The notes: generated by a model from the sequence alone, not told the origin. Positions 1 through 8,690 are shown, counted from the stretch's first letter. The stretch is DNA of 64,000 nt from Halostella litorea (GCF_004785955.1 NZ_ML214300.1:237223-301222), one strand, 5' to 3'. Numbers and translations are program-made.

Positions 1-501
1 CGCCAGCGCGAGGAAACACACCTCCGTCGCGATGCTGCGGTCCAGCAGAACGGTGTCGGTCAGGAAGCCGTCGTTGTGCTCGACGGCGACGTCCCCGCTG
101 GCCTTCGCGCGGTAGATCGAGAACAGCGCGATGCCGGACCACCCGAGGCCGATGAGGATGCGGTTCGCGCCGGTCATGTTGGCGACCGCGAGGTCGCCCG
201 CGCCGGTCCGGCCCTGCCCCGCCTGCCAGGCGTACAGCGCGTCGACCGCGTACTCCGGGGCGACCGCGAGGATGGCGAGCACCGCGATGGCGAACGCGCG
301 CGGCACGTCCTTCTCTGCCGTCTCGGCTCCCCAGGCGAGCAGGAACGACGCCGCGAGGACCGAGAGGCCGCTGACGGCGACGGTTCCGACGTTGCCGAGC
401 GATTCAGCGCCGCCGGTGAAGTAGACGCCGAGCCACGGGAACGTCAGCAGCGTCGTCACTGCGACGGCGGCGAGCGGATGTCGTAGCCGACTGGTCATCA
501 T
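1..501 (-). CDS. Cation/Ca2+ exchanger family membrane protein (partial, C-terminus off the window)
   Basis: This is the N-terminal 167 residues of a sodium/calcium-exchanger-type (CaCA) integral membrane protein. The frame stays open to base 1, so the C-terminal half lies outside the window. The sequence shows a hydrophobic helix near residues 8-25, a second at 37-55, and an alpha-1-repeat-like stretch containing APEYAVD followed by NMTGANRILIGLGW. That Asn-Met-Thr-Gly pattern in a membrane helix is characteristic of cation-binding repeats in this family. Two tandem ATG codons (501 and 498) can start it; the first is used here. It would exchange Ca2+ or another cation across the cytoplasmic membrane, but the ion cannot be read from this fragment. 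Confidence 0.8.
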   Translation of the reverse strand, partial: MMTSRLRHPLAAVAVTTLLTFPWLGVYFTGGAESLGNVGTVAVSGLSVLAASFLLAWGAETAEKDVPRAFAIAVLAILAVAPEYAVDALYAWQAGQGRTGAGDLAVANMTGANRILIGLGWSGIALFSIYRAKASGDVAVEHNDGFLTDTVLLDRSIATEVCFLALA

Positions 502-585
502 GGGGAATCTGAGCCACGGTACAGGTAGTTCTTGCGTTGTCGGGAGAGCGGACCAGTTATTGTCACACGGCCCCCCGTACGAGCC

Positions 586-1386
586 ATGCAGGTGTTCGGA
601 CTGGTCGGCAACCCCGTCGGTCACTCGCTGTCGCCGCCGATGCATGAGGCGGCCTACGATGCGCTCGGGATAGACGCCCGCTACGTCACGTTCGAACCGG
701 CGAAAGACGAGGCCGAAGCGGCGGTCCGCGGAGCCGACGCGCTCGGCGTCGCGGGGCTGAACGTCACGATCCCGTTCAAGCAGTCCGTGCTGGACGCCGT
801 CGACCCGGACGGGATGGCGGCGCGGATCGGCGCGGTGAACACGGTCGACTTCGGCGGCGAGCGCCCGACCGGCCACAACACCGACGCCGAGGGGGCACGC
901 CGGGCGCTCGCCGAGGCCGGAGCCGACCTGGAGGGCGCGACCGCCGTCGTCGTCGGCGCGGGCGGCGCGGGGCGCGCGGTGGCGTTCGGGCTCTCGGACG
1001 CCGGCGCGAGCGTCAGAGTCGCAAACCGCACGGAATCGACGGCACACGACCTGGCGGACGCCGTGCCGGGCGCGTCCGGTCACGGCCTCGACGCGCTGGC
1101 CGACCTGCTCGGGGACGCCGACGTGCTCGTCAACGCGACGAGCGTCGGGATGGAGGAAAACGCCACGCCGGTGCCCGCCGACGCGCTCCACGGCGGCCTG
1201 ACGGTGCTCGACGCCGTCTACACGCCGCTTGAGACGCGCCTGCTGCGTGACGCCGCCGCGGCCGGCGCGACGACGGTCGACGGCGCGCGGATGTTGCTGT
1301 ACCAGGGCGCGGCCGCGTTCGAGCGGTGGACCGGCCGCGACGCGCCGGTCGCCGCGATGGACGACGCGCTCCGCTCGCAGCTCTGA
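586..1386 (+). CDS. aroE: Shikimate dehydrogenase (NADP+)
   Basis: This enzyme reduces 3-dehydroshikimate to shikimate in aromatic amino acid biosynthesis. The protein has 266 residues, the usual length for AroE. It has the shikimate-binding GHSLSP motif at residues 12-17, the catalytic Lys65 in NVTIPFK, and Asp100 in HNTD. A glycine-rich Rossmann loop GAGGAG follows at about 124-129, then NATSVGM. The C-terminal Y-x-P-x-x-T motif and the [13 protein letters not shown] helix are typical. The frame is open further upstream, but the ATG at 586 begins the conserved first strand (QVFGLVGNP) and has an AT-rich box (GTTATTG) about 25-30 bases ahead, as expected for a leaderless haloarchaeal gene. 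Confidence 0.95.
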   Translation: MQVFGLVGNPVGHSLSPPMHEAAYDALGIDARYVTFEPAKDEAEAAVRGADALGVAGLNVTIPFKQSVLDAVDPDGMAARIGAVNTVDFGGERPTGHNTDAEGARRALAEAGADLEGATAVVVGAGGAGRAVAFGLSDAGASVRVANRTESTAHDLADAVPGASGHGLDALADLLGDADVLVNATSVGMEENATPVPADALHGGLTVLDAVYTPLETRLLRDAAAAGATTVDGARMLLYQGAAAFERWTGRDAPVAAMDDALRSQL

Positions 1387-1400
1387 CCCGGGCGGACGAG

Positions 1401-1406
1401 TTTAAG
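1401..1406 (+). promoter_or_regulatory. TATA box for the HhH protein gene
   Basis: TTTAAG lies 26-31 bases before the ATG at 1432, the spacing expected for a leaderless transcript in haloarchaea. Confidence 0.5.
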
Positions 1407-1431
1407 TAGTGCGACTATCTATTGTCAGGCA

Positions 1432-1980
1432 ATGGTACTGAAAAAGCTGAAATCGTTGCTGGGGTTCGACGACGACGACGATGCCGACCGGCAGCGCGAC
1501 ATCGGCGTGACGGTCGAGCGCGAGCCGGCGGAGTCGCCGGACGCCGAGACGGAAGCGGCGGTGAAAGGGACGGACACGGCGACCGAACCGGACGACGCCG
1601 ACGCCGACGAACTGGATGATACCGACGAGCAGGACGACGCCGACGAGGCGGACGACGAGTCCGACGAAGCGGCGTCCGAGCCGGAGGTCGAGGAGGAACC
1701 GGAAGAGGCGGAGGACGACTCCGAGGATGACGAGGCGGACGCAGAGGGGGAGCCCGCCGAGACAGAGGACGAGGACGAGGCGGAGGCCGACGCGGAGCCG
1801 ACCGGCGACCCCGTCGACGAGATCAAGGGCATCGGCCCGGCCTACGCGGAACGGCTGGCCGACGCCGGCGTCGAGACGATACCGCAACTGGCGGAGGCCG
1901 ACGCCGAGTCCCTGGCCGAGGAGACCGACCTCTCCCCGAAGCGCGTCGGCGAGTGGATCGAGCGGGCGAAGGTCCGGTAA
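1432..1980 (+). CDS. Acidic helix-hairpin-helix domain protein
   Basis: This 182-residue protein has three parts. A short basic N-terminus (VLKKLKSLLGF) is followed by a low-complexity Asp/Glu/Ala-rich region from about residue 15 to 120. The C-terminus (about 127-180) is a helix-hairpin-helix domain with IKGIGPAYAERLADAGV and a second helical pair ending near the stop. HhH domains of this kind bind the DNA backbone non-specifically or mediate protein contacts. The long acidic region probably acts as a flexible solubility or spacing segment in high salt. It follows aroE on the same strand but has its own TATA-like box. The exact function is unknown; a nucleic-acid-associated role is inferred only from the HhH fold. 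Confidence 0.85.
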   Translation: MVLKKLKSLLGFDDDDDADRQRDIGVTVEREPAESPDAETEAAVKGTDTATEPDDADADELDDTDEQDDADEADDESDEAASEPEVEEEPEEAEDDSEDDEADAEGEPAETEDEDEAEADAEPTGDPVDEIKGIGPAYAERLADAGVETIPQLAEADAESLAEETDLSPKRVGEWIERAKVR

Positions 1981-2103
1981 ACCGCAAGCGACTCGGCGCG
2001 CGGCGACCACCGCAGAGACGTATGCCGGCGGCCGTCGCGTCCGACCGGGAACCGTTCCGTCGGACAGCGGCCGCGTCGGCGCCACGCGACTGATGGGGAA
2101 CGC

Positions 2104-2961
2104 ATGCAGTATCACGTAGACGGCGAACTCGTCCCGGCCGACGAGGCGACGGTGAGCGTCCGCGACCGGGGGTTCCGGTACGGCGACGCGGCGTTCGAGA
2201 CGGTGCGGGCGTACGGCGGCGAGGTGTTCGAGTGGTCCGCCCACCTCGACCGCCTCCACCGCACCTGCGAGACGCTCGGCATCGACCACGGCGTCTCCGA
2301 CGCCGACCTGCGGGTGCGCGTCCAGGAGGTGCTCGACGCGAACGGCCTCGACGACGCGGCCGTCCGTCTCTCTATCACCCGCGGCGACCGGCCCGGGACG
2401 CTGACGCCCGGCCCGGCGGCCGACCCGACGGTCGTAGTCGTCGCGGAGGAACTCCCGCGGGGCGGCGTCGAGGGGACGCCGGTCTGGGACGATCCCGCGG
2501 CCCTCCAGACGGTTAAGACCCGGAAGCCGGCGGACGCGGCGCTGCCCGCGGACGCCAAGACCCACAGCTACCTGAACGGGGTACTCGCCCGGAACGAACT
2601 CACGGACGGCGACGAGGCGCTGCTCCGGGGGCCGGACGGCCACGTCGCGCAGGGCGCGGCGAGCAACCTGTTTTTCGTCGACGACCGCGGCCTCCACACG
2701 CCGAGCGAGGAACTGCCGGTCCTGCCCGGCGTGACGCGCTCGGTCGTTTCCGACCTCGTTCGGTCGGAGACGGACGTCCCGCTCCACGCCGGCCGCTACG
2801 ACCCGGCGGACGTGCGCGAGGCCGACGAGGCGTTCCTGACGAACACGAGGTGGGAGGTCCGCCCGGTCGCGACCGTCGACGGCATCGAGGTGGGCGGCGG
2901 CCCGGTGACGCAGTTGCTGACGATGCTGTTCGACCGCCTCGTCGAACGCCGGCACTACTGA
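2104..2961 (+). CDS. Class IV PLP aminotransferase (PabC/IlvE-like)
   Basis: This 285-residue fold-type IV PLP enzyme carries the family's N-terminal pattern (VSVRDRGFRYGDAAFETVRAY, residues 18-37). The Schiff-base lysine is probably Lys152 in AKTHSYLNGVLARNEL, and the phosphate-binding region contains GAASNLFFV. The family includes 4-amino-4-deoxychorismate lyase (PabC), branched-chain aminotransferase and D-amino-acid aminotransferase. The sequence favours the PabC/IlvE subgroup. Its position near aroE, whose pathway leads to chorismate, fits PabC in folate or p-aminobenzoate synthesis. No pabA or pabB gene is visible in the window, so the substrate remains open. Confidence 0.85.
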   Translation: MQYHVDGELVPADEATVSVRDRGFRYGDAAFETVRAYGGEVFEWSAHLDRLHRTCETLGIDHGVSDADLRVRVQEVLDANGLDDAAVRLSITRGDRPGTLTPGPAADPTVVVVAEELPRGGVEGTPVWDDPAALQTVKTRKPADAALPADAKTHSYLNGVLARNELTDGDEALLRGPDGHVAQGAASNLFFVDDRGLHTPSEELPVLPGVTRSVVSDLVRSETDVPLHAGRYDPADVREADEAFLTNTRWEVRPVATVDGIEVGGGPVTQLLTMLFDRLVERRHY

Positions 2962-3028
2962 GGGGCGGGCGGCGAGCCGCGCCGGCCGCTTTCGCACGTT
3001 TCAAACCGTCCGCGCGCCCAGGGGTGGC

Positions 3029-3451
3029 ATGGACGAGCGCGACCGCATCGCGGACCTGGACGCCGTGCCCGACGACGGCACGCTGCTCTGTACCGTCCGG
3101 GACGGCTTCGACGAGGAGGAGGTGATCCTGACCCGACTCGGCGGCGACGGGTCGGTGACCGCCTGGCGCAACTTCTGTCCGCACTGGACCGACGTGCGAC
3201 TCGACAAGGGGTCGGGCGCGTCGGTCCGCGACGGGGAACTGCTCTGTGCGAAACACGGCGCGACGTTCCGGCCCGGCGACGGCGAGTGCACCCACGGCCC
3301 CTGCGAGGGCGCGGCGTTGGACGCCGTCGACGTGACCGTCGCCGACGGCGGGGTGTTCCTCACCGACGACCGCTACGAGTTCGACGGCCTCGGCCCCGCG
3401 AGCGACGTGGATCTCTCGACGGGGGGCCGGATCGACTTCTCCGGGAACTAG
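3029..3451 (+). CDS. Rieske [2Fe-2S] ferredoxin-like protein
   Basis: This is a small soluble 140-residue protein with one Rieske domain. The cluster ligands are visible as C-x-H (Cys50, His52 in CPHW) and C-x2-H (Cys73, His76 in CAKH). The chain has no transmembrane helix and no catalytic domain. It therefore probably serves as an electron-transfer partner, like the stand-alone Rieske ferredoxins of dioxygenase or nitrite-reductase systems. It follows the class IV aminotransferase on the same strand after 67 bases. A TTTCAAA box about 25-30 bases upstream of the ATG suggests it has its own leaderless promoter. Confidence 0.88.
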   Translation: MDERDRIADLDAVPDDGTLLCTVRDGFDEEEVILTRLGGDGSVTAWRNFCPHWTDVRLDKGSGASVRDGELLCAKHGATFRPGDGECTHGPCEGAALDAVDVTVADGGVFLTDDRYEFDGLGPASDVDLSTGGRIDFSGN

Positions 3452-3477
3452 TGACGGTCGGCGCGTCTGGGACGCGG

Positions 3478-3618
3478 CTACAGGTCCCGCGGGACGCCGA
3501 GGTTCAGCAACTCGCCGCCGCAGTCGCTACACCGGCCCGCCTCCGACGCGCTCGTCCGGGAACCACACTGGAAACATTCGTACACCGCTCCGTCGTTGGT
3601 CACGTCGTTCGGTCGCAT
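3478..3618 (-). CDS. Small rubrerythrin-like zinc-ribbon protein
   Basis: This 46-residue protein starts at the ATG at 3618 (MRPNDVTNDGAV). It contains two CxxC pairs, CFQC (Cys15, Cys18) and CSDC (Cys30, Cys33), which form a rubredoxin/rubrerythrin-type zinc ribbon. Nearly identical tiny proteins are common in haloarchaea and are often annotated as 'rubrerythrin-like domain-containing protein'. The frame continues upstream without a stop, but that extension is Arg/Ser-rich and antisense to an adjacent gene, so it is unlikely to be coding. Its function is unknown; a protein-protein or nucleic-acid contact role is possible. Confidence 0.8.
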   Translation of the reverse strand: MRPNDVTNDGAVYECFQCGSRTSASEAGRCSDCGGELLNLGVPRDL

Positions 3619-3730
3619 ACACCACGATATTTCGTGTGAACAGTTAACAAGAACCCTAAAATCCCTAGAACACTCCAATGTCGTACGAGGTTCCTTTCCC
3701 GCCGAAACTGGACGGATACCGTGTTCCCGG

Positions 3731-4021
3731 TCACTCGACCCGGAACGACGGCTCCGCGACCGCCTCGCTCTTGCACTCCGGGCAGCGCGACGGGCGGTTC
3801 GCGGGGTCGTCGAAGTCGGAGAAGCCACACTCCCGGCACTCCGGCGGCGCGACGAGTAGCTGTTCCCCCGTGCCGTCCAGCGACTTCGCGACGTGCTGAA
3901 CGTGGGTGAGGGCAGCGTCGGCGGTGACGTCGAACTCCGCGGCGAGCGCGCTCGCCGAGAGCGTCTCCGCCCGGAGCCGGTCGGCGATCCGCTCGCGCGT
4001 CGTGGCGTCGGCTTCGCGCAT
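3731..4021 (-). CDS. HTH-zinc-ribbon transcriptional regulator (COG3357 type)
   Basis: This 96-residue predicted regulator has an N-terminal winged-helix-like half (residues 5-50: TTRERIADRLRAETLSASALAAEF). A C-terminal zinc ribbon has CREC (about 63-66) and CPEC (about 80-83). The architecture matches the archaeal 'HTH domain fused to Zn-ribbon' family. TTTATT on the minus strand at 4044-4049 lies 23-28 bases before the ATG and is a plausible TATA box. Its target genes cannot be inferred. The two neighbours are a zinc microprotein downstream and a radical-SAM gene upstream, and neither is obviously co-regulated. Confidence 0.85.
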   Translation of the reverse strand: MREADATTRERIADRLRAETLSASALAAEFDVTADAALTHVQHVAKSLDGTGEQLLVAPPECRECGFSDFDDPANRPSRCPECKSEAVAEPSFRVE

Positions 4022-4075
4022 GGCCGAACGGAGCGGTTCCTGGAATAAAGCTCTTCTAGACGCTCGACCGACCCG

Positions 4076-5800
4076 TCAGTCCGCGCGCTCGGGCGGCCGC
4101 GCCGTCGCGAACTTCCGGAGGTCGGCGTCGACGTCCACCGCGGCGGCGGACTCGTACGGCCGGTCGACGACGATGTCGCCCGCGCTGGAGCGGCCGACGC
4201 CGGGCAGCGCCCGCAGTTCGTCCATCGTCGCGCTGTTGACGTCGAGGGGGTGCGGGACGCCGGTCACGGAGCGGTAGCCGTGGTCGACGACTGCCACGTC
4301 GATGGTCCGCCCGAGTTCGCGCTCGCCCGGGATGCCGACCAGCAGCGGGTAGGTGCCGAGCTGTCGGCCGAACGTCTTGCCGTCCTGGTGGTACTCCAGG
4401 TGGACGTCCGGCAGGACGGTGCCCGGCGGCGCGACCCGCTGGAGCATCGGGTTGTCTATCTCCTCGCGGACCTCCTGCTTGTACTGCTGAAACAGCTGCT
4501 TGTGGTCCCTGGCCAGGTCCGCGCCCGTCTCGGCCATGTCGGTGCCCTCGAACGCCATCACCTGCCGGATATTCACCCGGCGGAGCATCAGCCCCTCGTC
4601 GTACACCCGCCGGAGGAACTCCCTGTTGTGCTCGAACGTCTCCTCGCGTTCGCCTTTCAGCCCGTGGAGCAGGTTGATCCCGGGCAGCAGCTTCGGGAGG
4701 CGGTCCGGGGCGTCGTCGCCGGTGGAGGGGCCGCGGGCGTCGCTCCCTTCCCCGGGCCGCCAGCCGGCCTCCTCGTTGACTATCCGGACCGCCTCGAAAC
4801 ACTCCTCGGTGGTGACGTTGAGGTTGTTCTCCTCCTGGACGAGCGGGTCGGCCGACTCCAGCCCGAACGCCGCCGTGTCACCGGGCGTGTTGTGCTCGGC
4901 GATGACGCGGATCCCCTCGCGGGCCAGTTCCGGCCACTCGACGACCGTGATCGGGTTCATGTTGTCGAGGTGGAGCGTCTCCAGGTCGGGCGCGACATCG
5001 CGGATCCCGCCGTACAGGTCCCGCAGGGCGTCGGGGTTGGGCTTCTCGCCGTCGCCGCCGTACGCGAGGATGTCGGCCTGCCGGCCGAGCCGGAAGTGAT
5101 GGACGCCGCGGTCCGACAGGGCGTCGACCTCGTCGACGACGGATTCGGGCGGCCGGAAGTCCGGGTCGCCGTACATCGGCTCCGTACAGAACGAGCAGCG
5201 GTACGGACAGCCCCGGGACGTCTCCAGTTCGGCGATGAGGTAGTCGGGATGGTTCGGGTGCTGTTCGACGACGAAGGCCCCCTGGCGCGCCCAGCGCGTC
5301 TCCTCGGGGACGCCGCGGTAGCGGTCCTCGAACCCCTCCAGGCCGTTCGCCACGATGTCGTGGGCCGCGGCCTCCACGTCGGCCATCGCCAGGAAGTCGA
5401 AGTCCAGGTCGTCCCGGGCCGTCTCGCTCGCGCCCTCGTTGGCCTCGCCGACGCCGAAGCGGACGGGGCCGCCCATCATCGAGACGCCGTCGGCGGTCCA
5501 GGCGAGTTCGCGCACCTCGTCCGGTTCGGCCGGGGTGCCGCCGACGTACTTGCCGGGGACGGTCATCCCGCCGATGTAGACGAACAGGTCGGCCTCCTCC
5601 ACGTCGCGCCAGCGGTTGCGGTCGTCGCGCAGTTCGTCGATGGTGTGGTACGTGATCCGCTCGGGCGGCACGCCGGCGTCGACGAGCGCGCCGGCGGTGT
5701 ACCGCGGGTACGTCGAGACGTACGGCGGGACCCCGAAGTGGGCCGGCTCGTCGACGTAGCCGTCGACGAGCGTCACGTCCAGGTTCGCGGGGTCGGTCAT
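4076..5800 (-). CDS. Radical SAM protein with C-terminal helix-hairpin-helix (COG1031 type)
   Basis: This is a 574-residue radical S-adenosylmethionine enzyme of unknown substrate. The 4Fe-4S cluster ligands form CX3CX2C at Cys198, Cys202 and Cys205 (SRGCPYRCSFC). The N-terminal domain (about 1-190) resembles the cobalamin-binding-like domain seen ahead of some radical-SAM cores. The C-terminus (about 525-560) holds a helix-hairpin-helix (LDVNSATMDELRALPGVGRS), suggesting contact with nucleic acid. A hydrophilic insertion near residue 355 is rich in Gly/Ser/Asp. An uncharacterised RNA or DNA modification is the likely role, inferred from the HhH. A TTTTAC box (5824-5829, minus strand) forms part of a divergent promoter shared with the following lipoprotein gene. 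Confidence 0.9.
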   Translation of the reverse strand: MTDPANLDVTLVDGYVDEPAHFGVPPYVSTYPRYTAGALVDAGVPPERITYHTIDELRDDRNRWRDVEEADLFVYIGGMTVPGKYVGGTPAEPDEVRELAWTADGVSMMGGPVRFGVGEANEGASETARDDLDFDFLAMADVEAAAHDIVANGLEGFEDRYRGVPEETRWARQGAFVVEQHPNHPDYLIAELETSRGCPYRCSFCTEPMYGDPDFRPPESVVDEVDALSDRGVHHFRLGRQADILAYGGDGEKPNPDALRDLYGGIRDVAPDLETLHLDNMNPITVVEWPELAREGIRVIAEHNTPGDTAAFGLESADPLVQEENNLNVTTEECFEAVRIVNEEAGWRPGEGSDARGPSTGDDAPDRLPKLLPGINLLHGLKGEREETFEHNREFLRRVYDEGLMLRRVNIRQVMAFEGTDMAETGADLARDHKQLFQQYKQEVREEIDNPMLQRVAPPGTVLPDVHLEYHQDGKTFGRQLGTYPLLVGIPGERELGRTIDVAVVDHGYRSVTGVPHPLDVNSATMDELRALPGVGRSSAGDIVVDRPYESAAAVDVDADLRKFATARPPERAD

Positions 5801-5823
5801 GGGACGCCGTAGACGCTCGACGG

Positions 5824-5867
5824 GTAAAACGGGTGCGATGCGGCGGGCGGGAGTCGCCGGGTTTTAC
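5824..5867. promoter_or_regulatory. Divergent TATA boxes, radical-SAM gene and lipoprotein gene
   Basis: GTAAAAC at 5824-5830 (TTTTAC on the minus strand, 24-29 bases before the ATG at 5800) and TTTTAC at 5862-5867 (26-31 bases before the ATG at 5893) form back-to-back leaderless promoters within 93 bases. Confidence 0.5.
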
Positions 5868-5892
5868 TCCGAGCGCTCCGATCCTCGACGCG

Positions 5893-6798
5893 ATGCCCTC
5901 CACACGACGCGACGTCCTCCGACTCGCCGGGGTCGGGGCGACGGCGGCCCTCGCCGGGTGTAGCGACGCCTTCGGCGGCCCCCTGAACGAGACTACCGCC
6001 GACGACGGATCCGCCCCCTCCCCGGCCCGCGGCTGGCTGTACGACCCGACGGACTACGAGGACCAGACGTCGCTGACGGCGACGTTCCAGTCGCCCGCGC
6101 GACTGACCGCCGCTAGCGACCACCTCGCCGACGAACTCCCCCCGGAGGTGCCCGGCCTGCGCTTCGACGCGACGCTCCCGCCCGACGAGACGGAGTGGTC
6201 CGTCCTCGTGGCCTCGCCGCTGTTCGAAGGTCCCTCCCTGTTTGCCTGCGGCGGGGGCTTCGACGCGGAGACGGCCGCCGAAAACGCCGACGCCTACACG
6301 GCCACGAACCGGGAGCCGACCGGCGAGGAGACGGTCGGCGACCTCTCGGTCCGCCACTACGGCGACGACAGGCACGGCGCTTCGCGCGAGGGGCTGGTGG
6401 TCTCGGCGAACGCCGCGTCCGCCGCGGAGTTCCGGGCGCTGCTGCAGACCGACGAGACGCTCGCCGACTCGGTCGCGGGGTCGGAGTCGCTCGTCGCCCG
6501 CACCGGCTTCGACGAGGCGGCGACGCTCGCGCTGAGCCGTGACTCGGGCAAGTGGGTCGGCTGGGGCGTGGGCTACGATATCGGCGGCGCTGAGACGCGG
6601 GTGACGCGGACCGAACTCCGGACCGACCGCGACGCCGACGCGGTCCGGGCGCTCGGCGAGGCCGTCGACGGCCTCACGGACGTCACGGCGGAGGAGCAAG
6701 GCGACCTGGCGTGGCTCGAGGGGACCGCCTCGACCGACCGCTTGGCGTTCGACGGCTCGCTGTTCAGCGTCATGGAACTGCCCTACGGCGGGGAGTGA
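5893..6798 (+). CDS. Tat-exported haloarchaeal lipoprotein, function unknown
   Basis: This is a 301-residue secreted lipoprotein. The N-terminus has a twin-arginine signal (STRRDVLRLAG) followed by a hydrophobic stretch and a lipobox LAGC, with the acylated cysteine at residue 23. The mature part is acidic and rich in Asp, Glu, Ala and Thr, with no domain I recognise. Twin-arginine export of lipoproteins is usual in haloarchaea. The start at 5893 is chosen because it places the signal peptide at the terminus and lies 26-31 bases after TTTTAC. It is a membrane-anchored surface protein, possibly a solute-binding or structural one; no ligand can be inferred. Confidence 0.8.
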   Translation: MPSTRRDVLRLAGVGATAALAGCSDAFGGPLNETTADDGSAPSPARGWLYDPTDYEDQTSLTATFQSPARLTAASDHLADELPPEVPGLRFDATLPPDETEWSVLVASPLFEGPSLFACGGGFDAETAAENADAYTATNREPTGEETVGDLSVRHYGDDRHGASREGLVVSANAASAAEFRALLQTDETLADSVAGSESLVARTGFDEAATLALSRDSGKWVGWGVGYDIGGAETRVTRTELRTDRDADAVRALGEAVDGLTDVTAEEQGDLAWLEGTASTDRLAFDGSLFSVMELPYGGE

Positions 6799-6865
6799 CC
6801 GCCGCCCGCGTGGACGGGTTTCGCCCTCCGAAAGCCCCTTTTCCGTCCTCTACGAACGGAGGAGT

Positions 6866-7024
6866 ATGCCCAAGACCGAGGAGATCAAGTGCACCAACGA
6901 CGACTGCGAGATGGACATGTTCGAGAACCGCTACACGTACGACGTGCCCGAGGACTTGACCCTCGACGACCTGGTCTGCCCGTACTGCGCGGAGACGGAG
7001 GGCCTCGAACGCATCGAACTGTAG
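6866..7024 (+). CDS. Small CxxC zinc protein (DUF7559-like)
   Basis: This 52-residue protein begins MPKTEEIKCTNDDCEMDMFE and has two cysteine pairs, C-x4-C (Cys9, Cys14) and CPYC (Cys38, Cys41), so it probably binds one zinc. Very similar short proteins are widespread in haloarchaea and, from memory, are grouped as DUF7559. A strong Shine-Dalgarno-like GGAGGAG at 6858-6864 stands directly before the ATG. This is unusual among its leaderless neighbours and supports the start. The function is unknown. Confidence 0.85.
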   Translation: MPKTEEIKCTNDDCEMDMFENRYTYDVPEDLTLDDLVCPYCAETEGLERIEL

Positions 7025-7064
7025 CGCGCCAGATTTACGCGGCTGGACGACGTACGATCCGTCA

Positions 7065-7490
7065 ATGACGCTACGAGAGATCGGCAAGTCGGTGAGCGAC
7101 GCCGTGGTCAAGGGAGTCGGCCGGGCGACGAGCCGCCTCCAGGAGTCCCGCTCGCTCGCGGCCGACGTACTGGAGAGCGACGACGACTTCCTGGTCGTGT
7201 TCGACGCGCCGGGCGCGAGCGGCAGCGACGTACAGGTCCGGTTCGCGGAGGGCGCGGTGCTGGTCCGCGTCGAGCGCTTCCGCGACTTTCACGAGGGGTT
7301 CGAGATGCGGTTCCCCGGCCGCGGGCTCTCGCTCGACGGGCGCGCCGAACTCCCGGAGGGAGCGACCGTCGACGCCGAGGCCGCGACGGCGACGCTGACC
7401 GACGCCGGCGAACTCCGCGTGCGGCTGCCGAAGGTCAGCGAGAGCGACGCCGGCGACGCCGTCGAAACGACCGTCGACACCGACGCCTGA
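7065..7490 (+). CDS. Hsp20/alpha-crystallin-like small heat-shock protein
   Basis: This 141-residue protein has a short N-terminal helix region (1-38) and a CS/Hsp20-like beta-sandwich (about 40-130). Within it are DDDFLVVFDAPGAS, a strand-rich middle, and the closing segment VDAEAATATLTDAGELRVRLPK typical of the alpha-crystallin fold. The classical C-terminal I/V-x-I/V motif is not clear, so it may be a divergent member. As a family, these are ATP-independent holdase chaperones. TTTACG at 7034-7039 lies 26-31 bases before the ATG, indicating a leaderless promoter. It converges with the FAD oxidoreductase gene, with 8 bases between the stops. Confidence 0.78.
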   Translation: MTLREIGKSVSDAVVKGVGRATSRLQESRSLAADVLESDDDFLVVFDAPGASGSDVQVRFAEGAVLVRVERFRDFHEGFEMRFPGRGLSLDGRAELPEGATVDAEAATATLTDAGELRVRLPKVSESDAGDAVETTVDTDA

Positions 7491-7498
7491 GCGCCGCC

Positions 7499-8608
7499 CT
7501 ACTCCTCGACGGTCATCCCCTCGACGATGGCGAACTCCTCGTCGCCGGTGAACCGCGTCGGGTCGAACTCGGGGATGCCGTCGCCGCCGAGCATCTCCGC
7601 AGCCACCGCCTCGCCCAGCGCCGGCGAGCGCATGAACCCGTGGCCCTGGAAGCCGCTGGCGACGAACAGCCCGTCCCGGAGCTCGCCGAGTAGCGGGTCG
7701 CGGTCCGGCGTCGCACAGCAGAGCCCGGCCCACGCGTCGGTCACGTCGGCGTCGTGGCCCGTCCGCGCCGCGATCCCCTCGCGGGTCGCCGCGACGAACT
7801 CGTCGTCGGCGTCGCGCGCCCAGTCGTCCGGGTCGCTCTCGACCTCCTCGGTGCCGTCGCCCGCGAGCAGGCCGTCGCCGTAGGGGCGCAGGTAGAACCC
7901 GCCCGTCGCGTCGTAGGTCAGTGGCACGTCCGGGCCGTCGGCGGTCGTCAGCGCCTGCACGCGGTACGGTTTGAGCGCCACCGCCACCCCCGCGTCGGCG
8001 AGCAGCCGCTTCGTGTGCGCACCGGCGGCGACGAGCACCGCGTCGAACGCGCGCTCCTCGCCGTCGACTTCGACGCCGAGCGGGTCGGTTCGGACGCTCG
8101 CGGCGGCGTTCGTCTCGACCCGCGCGCCCGCACGCTCGGCCTTCGACGCGAGCAGCGGCGGGTACGTCTCGGGGTACACCCGCCCGGCGTCCCGCGCGAC
8201 GGCGGCGACCGCCACGTCGTCCGTTCGGAGCGCGGGCCACTCTGCGGCGAGGTCGTCGGGGTCGAGCAGTTCGACGTCCCGCCCGTGGTCCCGCATCCGG
8301 GGCACCTGCTCACGGATGGCGCTGGCACGTTTCTCGTCGCCCTCGCGGGCGAGCCAGACGTACGGCGTCTCCCGGAACTCGAACTCGCCCTGCCTGGAGA
8401 ACTCGCGGAACCGCTCGACCGCGCGGTCGGCCACGCGGGCGTCGACGTCCTCGGCGAAGGCGTCGTACGCGATCCCCGCGGCGCGGCCGGTGCTGCCGCT
8501 CCCTAGCTCGCCGCGCTCGAACAGCGTCACGTCCGCCCCCTGTCGGGCCAGGTCGTACGCGGCGGTCGTGCCGACCGCGCCGCCGCCGACGACTGCGACG
8601 TTCGTCAT
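7499..8608 (-). CDS. FAD-dependent oxidoreductase, DAO/glycine-oxidase type
   Basis: This is a 369-residue flavoenzyme of the D-amino-acid oxidase superfamily (DadA, SoxB, glycine oxidase). The dinucleotide-binding motif is at the very start (VAVVGGGAVGTTAAYDLARQG), followed by an acidic ribose-binding residue in LFERG and the family's GSGSTGRAAG loop. The C-terminal FAD-contacting stretch (GLFVASGFQGHGFMRSPALG) is well conserved. The ATG at 8608 is preferred over an in-frame start seven codons upstream because it puts the GxGxxG strand at the terminus. It probably oxidises a secondary amine or amino acid; the substrate cannot be determined. Confidence 0.88.
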   Translation of the reverse strand: MTNVAVVGGGAVGTTAAYDLARQGADVTLFERGELGSGSTGRAAGIAYDAFAEDVDARVADRAVERFREFSRQGEFEFRETPYVWLAREGDEKRASAIREQVPRMRDHGRDVELLDPDDLAAEWPALRTDDVAVAAVARDAGRVYPETYPPLLASKAERAGARVETNAAASVRTDPLGVEVDGEERAFDAVLVAAGAHTKRLLADAGVAVALKPYRVQALTTADGPDVPLTYDATGGFYLRPYGDGLLAGDGTEEVESDPDDWARDADDEFVAATREGIAARTGHDADVTDAWAGLCCATPDRDPLLGELRDGLFVASGFQGHGFMRSPALGEAVAAEMLGGDGIPEFDPTRFTGDEEFAIVEGMTVEE

Positions 8609-8690
8609 GCGTGGGGCTGCGGGCGGCATCCACTTGGGCGTAGCGTTGCGGTCGGGGAGAAAAGGGAGGTCTGTTACTGCCGGGAACTCG

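Noticed and set aside
2104-2961. A confident assignment of the aminotransferase as PabC
   Set aside because: PabA and PabB are not in the window, and class IV enzymes of similar sequence have other substrates, so only the family is claimed.
4250-5812. A long open frame on the plus strand opposite the radical-SAM gene, and similar frames opposite katG (7971-10793), ptfI (16331-18307) and the PAS/GAF kinase (22977-24680)
   Set aside because: In very GC-rich DNA, antisense frames of genuine genes stay open. Their translations are Arg/Pro/Val-rich with no family motifs, whereas the opposite strand encodes recognisable domains.
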